Below are positions 42,859 to 51,032 of a stretch of 64,000 nucleotides of DNA, piece after piece (positions within the stretch are counted from its first letter, which is position 1; each line of letters starts with the position of its first letter). The translations under genes were made by a program, and so were the position numbers. The notes below the pieces were generated by a model. That model was not told where the DNA came from. It ran no database searches and saw nothing but the letters and a program-made list of their open reading frames with translations. Origin of the DNA: Halorubellus sp034808145 (GTDB lineage Archaea; Halobacteriota; Halobacteria; Halobacteriales; Natrialbaceae). The DNA lies in assembly GCF_034808145.1 (NCBI RefSeq), contig NZ_JAXHGM010000001.1, positions 1 through 64,000 of the forward strand, written 5' to 3'.

Positions 42859-44199
42859 ATGACCACGAAGAACGCTATCGGCGCGATCGCCGTGGCAGCC
42901 CTCCTCGTGCTGGCGGGCTGTTCCACTGCGGTACCCGGGACGACCACGGGAGCACAGGCGACGACCGACGATACCGGCTCGATGGACGCGAGCGACTCGG
43001 CGGACCTCACGTTCTACGTGAGCGACCGCCCGGGCGCCATCGAGGACTTCGAGCACCTGAACGTCACCATCACGAAGATCGGCCTGCACGAGGCCGGCGG
43101 TGACGACGGCGCGGACGACGCCGAGTCCGCGAACGAGACGACCGACGCGGACGAGGACAGCGAGGGCAGTGCGTCCGCGAACGATACGACCGAAGCGGAC
43201 GCGAACGCCGACCTCGGCGACGTCGAGACCACGACGGTCGACGACCCGAACGAGACGACCGTCGAGATGAACGACACCGACACCGAGACCGACGACTCCG
43301 AGGAGACGGAGGAGCCAGAAGAGACCGAGGAGACCGAAGAGCCTGAAGAGACCGAGGACTCCGAGGAGACCGACGAATCCGACGACGAGTCCAAAGACGA
43401 GGACGCCGAGGGCGACGAGTCGTCCGAGAAGGACGGCTGGGTCATGCACGACGTCGACAACGCGACCGTCGACCTGACGAAGCTCCAGGCCGCGAACGCG
43501 ACCGCCATCTCGAACGTGTCGGTGCCCGCCGGCGAGTACGACAAGGTGTTCGTGTACGTGAGCGACATCAACGCGACGCTCACGAACGGCGAGAGCGTGA
43601 ACGTCAAGCTCCCGAGCCAGAAGCTCCAGCTCAACAAGAACTTCGAGCTGTCGGCGAACTCCTCGCCGGATTTCGTGTTCGACATCAACGTCCACAAGGC
43701 GGGGAACTCCGGGAAGTACATCCTCCGTCCGATCGTGAGCGAGTCCGGGACGGGCGACCAGGTCGAGATCGAGAAGGTCGACAAGAACGGGAAGCCCGAG
43801 AACCCCGGGAACAGCGGCGCGAAGGGGAAGGACAAGGCCGACGACGGTGAGGATGACGGCGACGACGAATCCAACGAGAGCGAGTCCGAGACCGAGAGCG
43901 CCCTCGAGGCGACGCTCGACGGGAAGGTCCGCGCCGGCGAGACGGTCACGCTCTCCGTGACGGACGCGAACGGCTCCGTCGCGAACGCGACCGTCGCGGT
44001 GAACGGCGAGACCGTCGGCGAGACCGGTACCGACGGGACGCTCGCGTTCGAGGTACCCGACACCGAGGAGCTCGCGGTCAAGGTGACCGCGGGCGACGCC
44101 GAGGTCGAACTCGAACGCAAGGTCAAGGGCGGGAACGGCGGCGGTAACGGGAACGGGAACGGGAACGGCCAGTTGGTCGGCGGGTACGCGGTAGTCTGA
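42859..44199 (+). CDS. DUF4382 secreted lipoprotein with Gly-Asn tail
   Basis: Protein of 446 residues from MTTKNAIGA (42859). The signal peptide ends at a lipobox (VLAGC), so it is a lipoprotein. The DUF4382 region (LTFYVSDRPGAIEDFEHLNV) begins near residue 50 but is interrupted by a very acidic, Thr/Glu-rich insert (about 90-195, runs of EET and EEPEETE), then resumes at DNATVDLTKLQAAN. A carboxypeptidase-regulatory-like beta domain (about 350-420) is followed by a GNGNGNGNG tail. Several N-x-T/S sequons suggest N-glycosylation at the cell surface. Confidence 0.85.
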   Translation: MTTKNAIGAIAVAALLVLAGCSTAVPGTTTGAQATTDDTGSMDASDSADLTFYVSDRPGAIEDFEHLNVTITKIGLHEAGGDDGADDAESANETTDADEDSEGSASANDTTEADANADLGDVETTTVDDPNETTVEMNDTDTETDDSEETEEPEETEETEEPEETEDSEETDESDDESKDEDAEGDESSEKDGWVMHDVDNATVDLTKLQAANATAISNVSVPAGEYDKVFVYVSDINATLTNGESVNVKLPSQKLQLNKNFELSANSSPDFVFDINVHKAGNSGKYILRPIVSESGTGDQVEIEKVDKNGKPENPGNSGAKGKDKADDGEDDGDDESNESESETESALEATLDGKVRAGETVTLSVTDANGSVANATVAVNGETVGETGTDGTLAFEVPDTEELAVKVTAGDAEVELERKVKGGNGGGNGNGNGNGQLVGGYAVV

Positions 44200-44598
44200 C
44201 CGACCGACGGCGGCGGTTCGTGCGGGNNNNNNNNNNNNNNNNNNNNNNNNNNNNNNNNNNNNNNNNNNNNNNNNNNNNNNNNNNNNNNNNNNNNNNNNNN
44301 NNNNNNNNNNNNNNNNNNNNTGCGGTCTGTTTCTGTCGGTAGTTCCTGCGGTCGGTTCGTGCGGTCTGTTTCTGTCGGTAGTTCCTGCGGTCGGTTCGTG
44401 CGGTCTGTTTCTGTCGGTAGTTCCTGCGGTCGGTTCGTGGCGAGGACGCGCCACGGGACGAGGTTCACTCACAGTGTGAACCGAGTGGGTGGTCCGCGCT
44501 GCTCGCTTCACTCGCGCGACCACAACGGCCCGCGCCGACCGGTGGCGTGGCGTACGCAACCGACAGAAATGTACCGCGGCCGCGACTACGACGTGGTG
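44200..44598. other. repeat-containing spacer with assembly gap
   Basis: Unknown bases occupy 44227-44320. The sequence left of the gap (GGTTCGTGCGG) matches the repeat to its right, so the gap probably covers further copies. After 44437 the spacer is unremarkable up to the clamp-loader gene at 44599. An in-frame ATG exists at 44569. No gene is called here. Confidence 0.6.
44321..44437. repeat. 39-bp tandem repeat built from three 13-bp subunits
   Basis: Three exact 39-base copies (44321-44359, 44360-44398, 44399-44437). Each copy is three related 13-mers: TGCGGTCTGTTTC, TGTCGGTAGTTCC and TGCGGTCGGTTCG. The array touches the N gap, and partial repeat sequence occurs on its left side. Confidence 0.85.
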
Positions 44599-45621
44599 AT
44601 GGACGCGCCGCTGTGGACCGACCGACACGCGCCGACGCTCGCGGACCTCCCGCAGGAGGACGCTCGCGAGTACCTCCAGCACGCCGTGGACGACCCGATC
44701 AACCTCGTGCTGTACGGGCCGGCGGGCGTCGGGAAGACCGCCGCCGCGCGAGCGCTCGCTCGCGAGAGCCACGCGGACCCGGAGAACGACCTCGTGGAGA
44801 TCAACGTCGCGGACTTCTTCGACCGGACGAAGACCGAGATCACGAACGACCCGCGGTTCGCCTCGTTCCTCCGCGGGAAGTCGGACTACTCGAAGCGCGA
44901 CATGATCAATCACGTCCTGAAGGAGTCCGCGAGCTATCAGCCCGTGAGCGGGCACTACAAGACGGTCGTGCTCGACAACGCGGAGGCGGTTCGCATCGAC
45001 TTCCAGCAGGCGCTCCGGCGGGTGATGGAGCAGTACCACGAGGCGACGCAGTTCGTGGTGACGACGCGCCAACCGACGAAGCTCATCCCGCCGATCCGCT
45101 CGCGGTGCTTCCCGGTGTCGATGCCGGCGGCGAGTCACGGCGCGCTCGTCGACGTCCTCGAGCGCGTCTGCGAGCGCGAGGGCGTCGAGTACGACGCGGA
45201 CGGCCTGGAGTACGTCGCCGGGTACGCGGACGGCGACGTGCGCGAGGCGGTGCTGGCGGCGCAGACGACGTACGAGGGCGAGGGCGAGGTGTCGATGCAG
45301 GCCGCCTACGAGGTGCTGGGCGACGTCGCGCACGAGGAGCAGGTCCAAGAGATGCTGGACGCCGCCGAGGCGGGCGAGTTCACGGACGCCAGGGGCGTGC
45401 TCGACGACCTCCTCGTCGACGAGGGCTACGAGGGGCACGAGGTCCTGGAGGTCGTGCTCGACGAGGCCAGGTCGCGGTACGACGGCGAGCGCCTCGCGAC
45501 GCTCTACGAACTCGCCGGCCAGATCGACCTCGACATGACCGAGGGGTCGAGCGACCGCGTGCACCTCTCGCACCTGCTCGCGGAGCTCGGTCGCGAGGAC
45601 GGGCCGCGCGTCGACACCTGA
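44599..45621 (+). CDS. rfcS: replication factor C small subunit (clamp-loader ATPase)
   Basis: AAA+ protein of 340 residues, MDAPLWTDRHAP..., loading PCNA at primer-template junctions. Walker A is LYGPAGVGKTAAAR near residue 38. The Walker B site reads VVLDNAEAV instead of the usual DEAD, so the catalytic Glu position is Asn. The SRC arginine motif is intact in PPIRSRCFPVSM near 168. The C-terminal collar domain is present. Haloarchaea have several Rfc paralogues; this one could be an ATPase-impaired subunit. An in-frame ATG at 44569 is less likely. Confidence 0.9.
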   Translation: MDAPLWTDRHAPTLADLPQEDAREYLQHAVDDPINLVLYGPAGVGKTAAARALARESHADPENDLVEINVADFFDRTKTEITNDPRFASFLRGKSDYSKRDMINHVLKESASYQPVSGHYKTVVLDNAEAVRIDFQQALRRVMEQYHEATQFVVTTRQPTKLIPPIRSRCFPVSMPAASHGALVDVLERVCEREGVEYDADGLEYVAGYADGDVREAVLAAQTTYEGEGEVSMQAAYEVLGDVAHEEQVQEMLDAAEAGEFTDARGVLDDLLVDEGYEGHEVLEVVLDEARSRYDGERLATLYELAGQIDLDMTEGSSDRVHLSHLLAELGREDGPRVDT

Positions 45622-45667
45622 GTCGCTCGCGCCAGGGGTTTTTGCGATGCGTGTGCGAAGGCGTGGT

Positions 45668-46105
45668 ATGCCAACGCTCGCCGAGACGTACCTCGAGAAC
45701 CGCCAGCGCGTGCAGCCGAATCACGCGAACAACTACGACGCCGTCCACGGCGGGAACCTGATGAAGTGGATGGACGAGGTGGGGGCGATGAGCGCGATGC
45801 GGTTCGCCGGCGCGCCGTGCGTGACCGCCGCGGTCGACGAGTTCAGCTTCGAGCGACCGATTCCGGTCGGTGACACCGCGGTCATCGAGGCGTACGTGTT
45901 CGACGCGGGGCGGACGAGCGTCCGCGTGTTCCTGCGCGCGTACCGCGAGGACCCGCTGACGGGCGACCGGTCGAGGACGACGGCGGCGTGCTTCACGTTC
46001 GTCGCCGTGGACGCGGACGGGGCGCCGACGGCCGTGCCCGCGCTCGACGTCGACTCCGAGGACGAACGCGAGCTGCAGGCGACCGCGCGCGACCTCGCGG
46101 AGTGA
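45668..46105 (+). CDS. acyl-CoA thioesterase (hotdog fold)
   Basis: Single hotdog domain of 145 residues. NYDAVHGGNLMKWMDEVGA near residue 22 is the central helix, and AVDEFSFERPIPVGD follows. TTTTTGCG lies about 25-30 bases before the ATG at 45668, in agreement with a leaderless start. It is related to the thioesterase at 25538. Probably hydrolyses acyl-CoA in the cytoplasm. Confidence 0.87.
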   Translation: MPTLAETYLENRQRVQPNHANNYDAVHGGNLMKWMDEVGAMSAMRFAGAPCVTAAVDEFSFERPIPVGDTAVIEAYVFDAGRTSVRVFLRAYREDPLTGDRSRTTAACFTFVAVDADGAPTAVPALDVDSEDERELQATARDLAE

Positions 46106-46202
46106 CGGAGGGGCGACCACGAGGGGTGACGGCGCCGTCGTCGCTATCGAGGGTGTGGGGTCGACCAACAGACATATTCTGTGGGGTCTCGCAGCCCTCC
46201 GC

Positions 46203-46583
46203 ATGACAGAGGCCGGTCGGTTCGAGCGGGCGGGCGTCGTCGTCGGCGTCCTGCTGGTCGCGGTGTTCGTCGTCGCGTTGCTCGGAGACGTCACCGCGAC
46301 GGCGGCTCGGACGCCGTTCGCGGTCGTCGTGCTGGCGCTCGGCGCGCTCGCGGGCGTCGTCGCCGCGACCTCGGGCGTCCTCGACTACGAGACGGTGTGG
46401 GCGTTCGCGCTCGGCGCGTGGCTCGTCGCGGTCCCGCTCGTCTCGCTCGCGCCAGAAGGCCGTCTCGCGGTGCTCGTCGCGTCGAACGTCTTCCTCGACG
46501 ACGCGGGCTACCGCGTGCTCGTCCTCGCCGTCGCCGGCGTCGGCGGCGCGATGGCCGCCGCGGGCTACGACCGCTACGCGTAG
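46203..46583 (+). CDS. membrane protein of unknown function
   Basis: Four hydrophobic segments in 126 residues (VVVGVLLVAVFVVALLGDV, FAVVVLALGALAGVVAA, AFALGAWLVAVPLVSLA, VLVLAVAGVGGAMAAAG). ACATATTCT about 30 bases upstream is a candidate promoter element. Unrecognised family. Convergent with the tRNA methyltransferase gene. Confidence 0.65.
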   Translation: MTEAGRFERAGVVVGVLLVAVFVVALLGDVTATAARTPFAVVVLALGALAGVVAATSGVLDYETVWAFALGAWLVAVPLVSLAPEGRLAVLVASNVFLDDAGYRVLVLAVAGVGGAMAAAGYDRYA

Positions 46584-46657
46584 CTCGCCGGCGTCGACCC
46601 CGCGCGAGGAACCGCCGTCAGACGGCGCTTGCGTCGAACCCCTGCGAGGAACCGCTA

Positions 46658-47767
46658 TCAGACGGCGCGTGCGTCGACGTCGTCGTCGTCAAGCACGAGC
46701 ACGTACCGGTCGAGGCTCGCGTGCACGCGCCGCTGGAACGCCGCGTCGACCGTCCAGCCCGCGTCCAGAGCCGCGTCGCGCCAGTCGCGGTCCGCGACGA
46801 GCACGCAGCGGTCCGCGACGCGCCGGCTCTCGGCGAGGGCGCCCGCGACGAGGTCGTCGAGCCCGTGGGTCTCGATCTTCGACTGACGGCCGTACGGCGC
46901 GTCGAACACGACGCCGGAGACGGCGTCGTCGCGGAGCGCGAGCCGGGTGGCGTCGCCGCGCATCGTCGCCCAGTCCCCGGGCGTCGGGCGGCCGGCGTCG
47001 TCGGCGGCCCCCCGTTCCCCGTCGTCGTCGAGGAACGCGGCGAGGTTCTCGCGCGCGCCGGCCGCCATCTTCGCCTGCGCGTCGACGCCGAGGACGTCCG
47101 CGCCGACGAGCCCGGCCTCGACGAGGACGCCGCCGGTCCCGCACATCGGGTCGAGCACGGTCGCGCCGGGACGGGCGCCGGCGAGGTTCGCTATCGCGCG
47201 CGCCAGCAGCGGGTCCATGCTCCCCGGCTGGAAGAACGGCCGGTCCGTCGGCCGCCGGTCGCCGAAGTCCCGCACCGACGCCGCGGTCTCCCAGCCGACC
47301 GCGCAGACGCCCGCGTCCCCGCGCTGGCGGCCAGCGGGCGCGTCCTCGGCCGGTTCGCCCTCGCCTTCCGGGTCGGTCTCGGGTGCGAACGCGACGCGCA
47401 GGACGTGGTCGGGGTCGTCGAGGTCGACGTCGAACCCGCGGTCGACGAGGACGCCGCCGAGTTCGCGCTCGGCGTCGCTCGTCGACACGCCGGTCCCGCC
47501 GCGGACGTCGCGCGCGCGAACCGCGACCGAGCCCTCGCGGGCGAGCGGGGCGGCGTCGAGGAGCGCGCGCGCCGACGGTATCGAGGCGTCGCCGGTCCCG
47601 ACGAGCTCGCTCGCGCGCCGGGTATACGCCAGCCCGCGGACGCGCTCGGGGACGACCGCGTCGGCGGTCGCGAGGCCGACGCCGAGCCGCGAGACGCCCG
47701 TCGCTGCCGTCGCCGCCTCGCGGCGCGCGAACGCGTCGTCCTCGCCGCCGAGTTCCAGCAGGTACAC
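46658..47767 (-). CDS. tRNA (guanine-10 N2) dimethyltransferase
   Basis: Trm11-like methyltransferase of 369 residues. A THUMP-type RNA-binding N-terminal half (VVYLLELGGEDDAFARREA, about 1-165) precedes the Rossmann domain with ATVLDPMCGTGGVLVEAGL near residue 225 and the catalytic motif FDAPYG near 305 (a D/NPPY variant with Ala). It methylates G10 of tRNA in archaea. I prefer the GTG at 47767 because CTTTT lies 26-30 bases upstream and VYLLELGGED is the usual N-terminus; an ATG at 47809 would add 14 residues. Confidence 0.85.
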   Translation of the reverse strand: MYLLELGGEDDAFARREAATAATGVSRLGVGLATADAVVPERVRGLAYTRRASELVGTGDASIPSARALLDAAPLAREGSVAVRARDVRGGTGVSTSDAERELGGVLVDRGFDVDLDDPDHVLRVAFAPETDPEGEGEPAEDAPAGRQRGDAGVCAVGWETAASVRDFGDRRPTDRPFFQPGSMDPLLARAIANLAGARPGATVLDPMCGTGGVLVEAGLVGADVLGVDAQAKMAAGARENLAAFLDDDGERGAADDAGRPTPGDWATMRGDATRLALRDDAVSGVVFDAPYGRQSKIETHGLDDLVAGALAESRRVADRCVLVADRDWRDAALDAGWTVDAAFQRRVHASLDRYVLVLDDDDVDARAV

Positions 47768-47904
47768 GACCGCCCGTACCTCGCCGTCGCCCAAAAGGCG
47801 TTCGAACACCGCCTCAAGTGCCCCTTAAGACCGGGTTCGTGCCGGCGAACCGTCGAGAAACCGGGGGGACTGTCGGTCGCGGTACGTTCACCGCAGCACC
47901 AACC

Positions 47905-47931
47905 TTTATAAGCCTTAAATACGACTTTAAG
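47905..47931 (+). promoter_or_regulatory. promoter of the TBP gene with inverted repeat
   Basis: TTTATAAG (47905-47912) lies 28-35 bases before the ATG at 47940. Just after it, CTTAAA (47914-47919) and TTTAAG (47926-47931) are a perfect inverted repeat with six bases between. The arrangement could allow TBP or another factor to bind its own promoter. Confidence 0.6.
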
Positions 47932-47939
47932 AGCGAACG

Positions 47940-48509
47940 ATGACCGACGACGACCCCAAGGACACCATCAACATCGAGAACGTCGTTGCCTCCACCGGCA
48001 TCGGCCAGGAGCTCGACCTCCAGTCCGTCGCCATGGACCTCGAAGGCGCAGACTACGACCCCGAGCAGTTCCCCGGTCTCGTCTACCGGACACAGGAACC
48101 GAAGTCGGCGGCACTCATCTTCCGCAGCGGGAAGATCGTCTGCACCGGCGCGAAGTCCACCGACGACGTCCACGAGAGCCTCCGCATCGTCTTCGACAAG
48201 CTCCGCGACCTCAAGATCGACGTGCAGGACGACCCCGAGATCGTCGTGCAGAACATCGTCACGAGCGCGGACCTCGGCCGGAACCTCAACCTGAACGCGA
48301 TCGCTATCGGTCTCGGCCTCGAGAACATCGAGTACGAGCCCGAGCAGTTCCCCGGCCTCGTCTACCGGCTCGACGACCCCGAGGTCGTCGCGCTCCTGTT
48401 CGGCTCCGGGAAGCTCGTCATCACCGGCGGGAAGAAGCCCGACGACGCGCGGCACGCCGTCGACAAGATCGTCTCGCGGCTCGAGGACCTCGGCCTGCTG
48501 GACTCCTAG
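47940..48509 (+). CDS. tbp: TATA-box-binding protein
   Basis: General transcription factor of 189 residues. The two pseudo-symmetric repeats are evident: YDPEQFPGLVYRTQEP near residue 38 and YEPEQFPGLVYRLDDP near 129, each followed by a LIFRSGKIVCTGAK or LLFGSGKLVITGGK strand. It bends DNA at TATA elements and recruits TFB. The ATG at 47940 sits 28-35 bases after TTTATAAG. Haloarchaea have several TBPs; which paralogue this is cannot be told. Confidence 0.97.
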   Translation: MTDDDPKDTINIENVVASTGIGQELDLQSVAMDLEGADYDPEQFPGLVYRTQEPKSAALIFRSGKIVCTGAKSTDDVHESLRIVFDKLRDLKIDVQDDPEIVVQNIVTSADLGRNLNLNAIAIGLGLENIEYEPEQFPGLVYRLDDPEVVALLFGSGKLVITGGKKPDDARHAVDKIVSRLEDLGLLDS

Positions 48510-48614
48510 CGACGCGACTCCTCGCGACCCCTCCGCGACCCGTTCTCGACGCGCCACCCAGCAGCGACCACGCACAGCCAGGCGTCTCGACTCGACGAGT
48601 CCGCCGCCGCGGAC

Positions 48615-48678
48615 GGCAGCGGATGTGGTCGACGGCGGATGCGGTCGGCAGCGGATGCGGTCGGCGGTGGACCCGGTC
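48615..48678. repeat. 16-bp degenerate tandem repeat
   Basis: Four consecutive 16-base units at 48615, 48631, 48647 and 48663 (for example GGCAGCGGATGTGGTC and GACGGCGGATGCGGTC). The array is in the spacer between tbp and the next membrane gene and lies in no ORF. Confidence 0.65.
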
Positions 48679-48752
48679 GGCGACCTCGTGACCGTCCCGT
48701 CGCGAGTCCGGAAGGGCGGGACTGAAATCCCGTCGGTTCCTTACGTCGAGTG

Positions 48753-49127
48753 ATGGTGCTCTCGCCCGCGCAACTCGACCCGGTCGCCGGCAGTCCGGTC
48801 GCCTTCATCGGGACGTTCCTCGTCGCCGCGGCCTTCTACTCGCTGACGCTGTTCGTCGCCGCGAGGTACGTCCTCGGTGACGCGCCACTGAAACGCGCCG
48901 TTGCCGTCGGCGTGGTGCTCGCGGTCGCGTCGATGCTCCTCCAGCGGTACGAGCCCGCGATCGTCATCGCGATGACGCTCGGACTGGACGCGTTCGCGAT
49001 ATCCGCGATCTACCGGCTGTCCTGGCGGTCGACGGCGCTCGTCGCGGTCGCGCACTACACGGTCGCCGTCATCGCCGGTATCACCGTCTACAACCTCGTC
49101 GCGCTCCTCCAGACCGCGCCCGCCTGA
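48753..49127 (+). CDS. membrane protein of unknown function
   Basis: Hydrophobic protein of about 124 residues with four segments, beginning MVLSPAQLDPVAGSPVAF. A GTG codon sits immediately before the ATG and could also start translation. A conserved hydrophilic loop (RYVLGDAPLKRAV) faces one side. Unrecognised. Confidence 0.65.
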   Translation: MVLSPAQLDPVAGSPVAFIGTFLVAAAFYSLTLFVAARYVLGDAPLKRAVAVGVVLAVASMLLQRYEPAIVIAMTLGLDAFAISAIYRLSWRSTALVAVAHYTVAVIAGITVYNLVALLQTAPA

Positions 49128-49204
49128 ACGCACGAACCGCCGCACCGTCGGCTGGCCGACCGGAACGCCGGGCTTTTTGTACGGTACCGGCCGTAGGTCG
49201 CGCC

Positions 49205-49555
49205 ATGAGCACTTCCGAGGTCGAGATGGACGCAGACGACCGCGCGAAGTTCGCGCGCGGTGGCGTGTTCCTCCTCGTCGGTGGCCTCGTCGTCGCCGCG
49301 TTCGCGGTCGCGGGCGTGGAATCGTCGCCGTCGCTGTACGCCGGCCTCGTCGGCGGGGCGCTCGCACTCGCCGTCGCGTCCGTGCTGTCGAGCGAACCGG
49401 TGGTGCGCGCGGTGTGGTTCGCGCCCGGCGTCGCGGCGGTCGGCGTCGGCGTCACCGACCTGTTCTCGCTCCCGCAACTCGTCGTCGGTGGCCTCCTCGT
49501 CGCGCTCGGCGTCGTCCAACTGGTCACCGCCGGCCTCCTCGAGAAGCAGTTCTGA
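49205..49555 (+). CDS. membrane protein of unknown function
   Basis: Protein of 116 residues with four hydrophobic segments after an acidic N-terminal tail (MSTSEVEMDADDRAKF). GGCTTTTTGT is 25-33 bases before the ATG, consistent with a leaderless start. Unrecognised haloarchaeal family. Convergent with hisG. Confidence 0.65.
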   Translation: MSTSEVEMDADDRAKFARGGVFLLVGGLVVAAFAVAGVESSPSLYAGLVGGALALAVASVLSSEPVVRAVWFAPGVAAVGVGVTDLFSLPQLVVGGLLVALGVVQLVTAGLLEKQF

Positions 49556-49634
49556 GGGTTCGGTCCCGGAGTCGACTCGGAAGGTGAAGCGAGGACGTCC
49601 CGTCGTGCGACGCGGCGAGGACGTCCCGTCGTGG

Positions 49635-50483
49635 TCACTCGACGAGGCGTTCGATCTCGGTGACGAGGATGTCGCTCGCACCCGCTCCCTTCAGGCGGTT
49701 GATGGTCTCGAAGACGTCGGCGTCGTCGACGACGACGTGGACGGCGACCTTGTCCTTGCCGGCGACGTCCATGACGGTCGGGCCGCCCATGCCGGGGATG
49801 ACGTCGCGGATGGCGTCGAGGTCCGATTCGTTCGCGTTCATCATCAGGTAGCGTTTGCCGTCGGCGGCGAGGACGCTCGCGAGCGCGGTCCGGACCTGCT
49901 CGGTCTTGCCGTCGTCGACGACGTCGCTGCGCGCGAACAGGTGCACGCTGGAGGCGAGGACCTCGTCGATGATGGCGAGTCGGTTCACCTGGAGGGTGGT
50001 GCCGGTGCTGGTGATGTCGACGATGGCGTCGGCCATGTCGACGTGCGGCGTGAGTTCGGTGGCGCCGGTGACCTCGACGACCTCGGCCTCGATGCTTCGT
50101 TCCGCGAAGTACTCGCGAGTGAGCCGCGGGAACTCGGTGGCGACGGTGGCGCCGTCGAGGTCGTACGGCGTCTCCACGTCGCCGTCCTCGGGGGCGGCGA
50201 GGACGAGCCGGCACTCGCCGAACTCGAGGTCGAGGAGCGCTTCGACGTTCTCGTGTCCGGCCTCCTCGGCCTGGTCGAGGCCGGTGATGCCGAGGTCGGC
50301 GGCGCCGTCGGCGACGTACTCGGGGATGTCGGCTGCTCGCGCGAACAGCACGGAGACGTCGGGGTCGACGGTGTCCGCGTACAGTTTCCGGTCGGCGCCG
50401 TCCACCACGGGGAGGCCCGCTCGTTCGAGGAGGGAGATCGAGGGGTCGTGAATCCGACCCTTGTTGGGTACCGCGATGCGCAT
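49635..50483 (-). CDS. hisG: ATP phosphoribosyltransferase (long form)
   Basis: First enzyme of histidine synthesis, 282 residues, the HisG-L length with a C-terminal ACT-like regulatory domain. The start MRIAVPNKGRIHDPSISLLE is typical. GITGLDQAEEAG near residue 65 and VDITSTGTTLQVN near 155 (the PRPP loop) are conserved. The C-terminal domain (MMNANESDLDAIRDVIPGMGG...) is the site of histidine feedback. It is alone on the minus strand; no other his genes are in the window. Confidence 0.95.
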   Translation of the reverse strand: MRIAVPNKGRIHDPSISLLERAGLPVVDGADRKLYADTVDPDVSVLFARAADIPEYVADGAADLGITGLDQAEEAGHENVEALLDLEFGECRLVLAAPEDGDVETPYDLDGATVATEFPRLTREYFAERSIEAEVVEVTGATELTPHVDMADAIVDITSTGTTLQVNRLAIIDEVLASSVHLFARSDVVDDGKTEQVRTALASVLAADGKRYLMMNANESDLDAIRDVIPGMGGPTVMDVAGKDKVAVHVVVDDADVFETINRLKGAGASDILVTEIERLVE

Positions 50484-50580
50484 ACCGCTGTTTCACGCGG
50501 CCGCCGCAAACCGCTTTCCCTCCCGGCAGCGAGGGTGGCCGCATCGTCGATACTTTGTGGCCGTCGTCCGAGGCCGACGT

Positions 50581-50943
50581 ATGGACCGGTCCCTCCTCGG
50601 CGCCGTCCTGTTCGGTGCCTCGCTCGGCCTCGGCGCGTACCGGGTCCTCGTCTCGAACTGGTTCGTCGTCGCGGGCGTCGCGGCGGTCTACGCCGGCGCG
50701 GCGTACTTCTACCTCGCGTTCGACGTGTCGCTGCTCGGCCAGGCCACCCGATTCGACGACCGCACGCACAGGGCCGGGTACGCGATCGGCCTGTTCGGCG
50801 TCAGCATCAGCTCCATCGCGCTCGCCCAGTACTACGGCGCTGGCCGCGATACCGGTCTCCCGGTCGTCGTCGTCCTGGTCGGCGTGATCGCGTTCCTGGA
50901 CCTCGCCTCGAAGGCCCGCCAGCAGGCCGACGGTCGCGCCTGA
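50581..50943 (+). CDS. membrane protein of unknown function
   Basis: Protein of 120 residues with four hydrophobic segments, starting MDRSLLGAVLFGASLGLGAYRVL. ATACTTTGT about 27 bases upstream is a candidate promoter element. Unrecognised. It lies between hisG (divergent) and the deaminase gene. Confidence 0.65.
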   Translation: MDRSLLGAVLFGASLGLGAYRVLVSNWFVVAGVAAVYAGAAYFYLAFDVSLLGQATRFDDRTHRAGYAIGLFGVSISSIALAQYYGAGRDTGLPVVVVLVGVIAFLDLASKARQQADGRA

Positions 50944-51032
50944 CGACCCCGCGGTGGTCGCGACACCACCCGGAGCGGCACTCGGACAACGAACCCGGAA
51001 GCGACATGGGATACCGGCATGAAGCCGCGGGC

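Noticed and set aside
42826..45573. A very long minus-strand open frame running through the N gap
   Set aside because: It is antisense to the DUF4382 and clamp-loader genes, is broken by unknown bases, and has Arg/Val-biased shadow composition.
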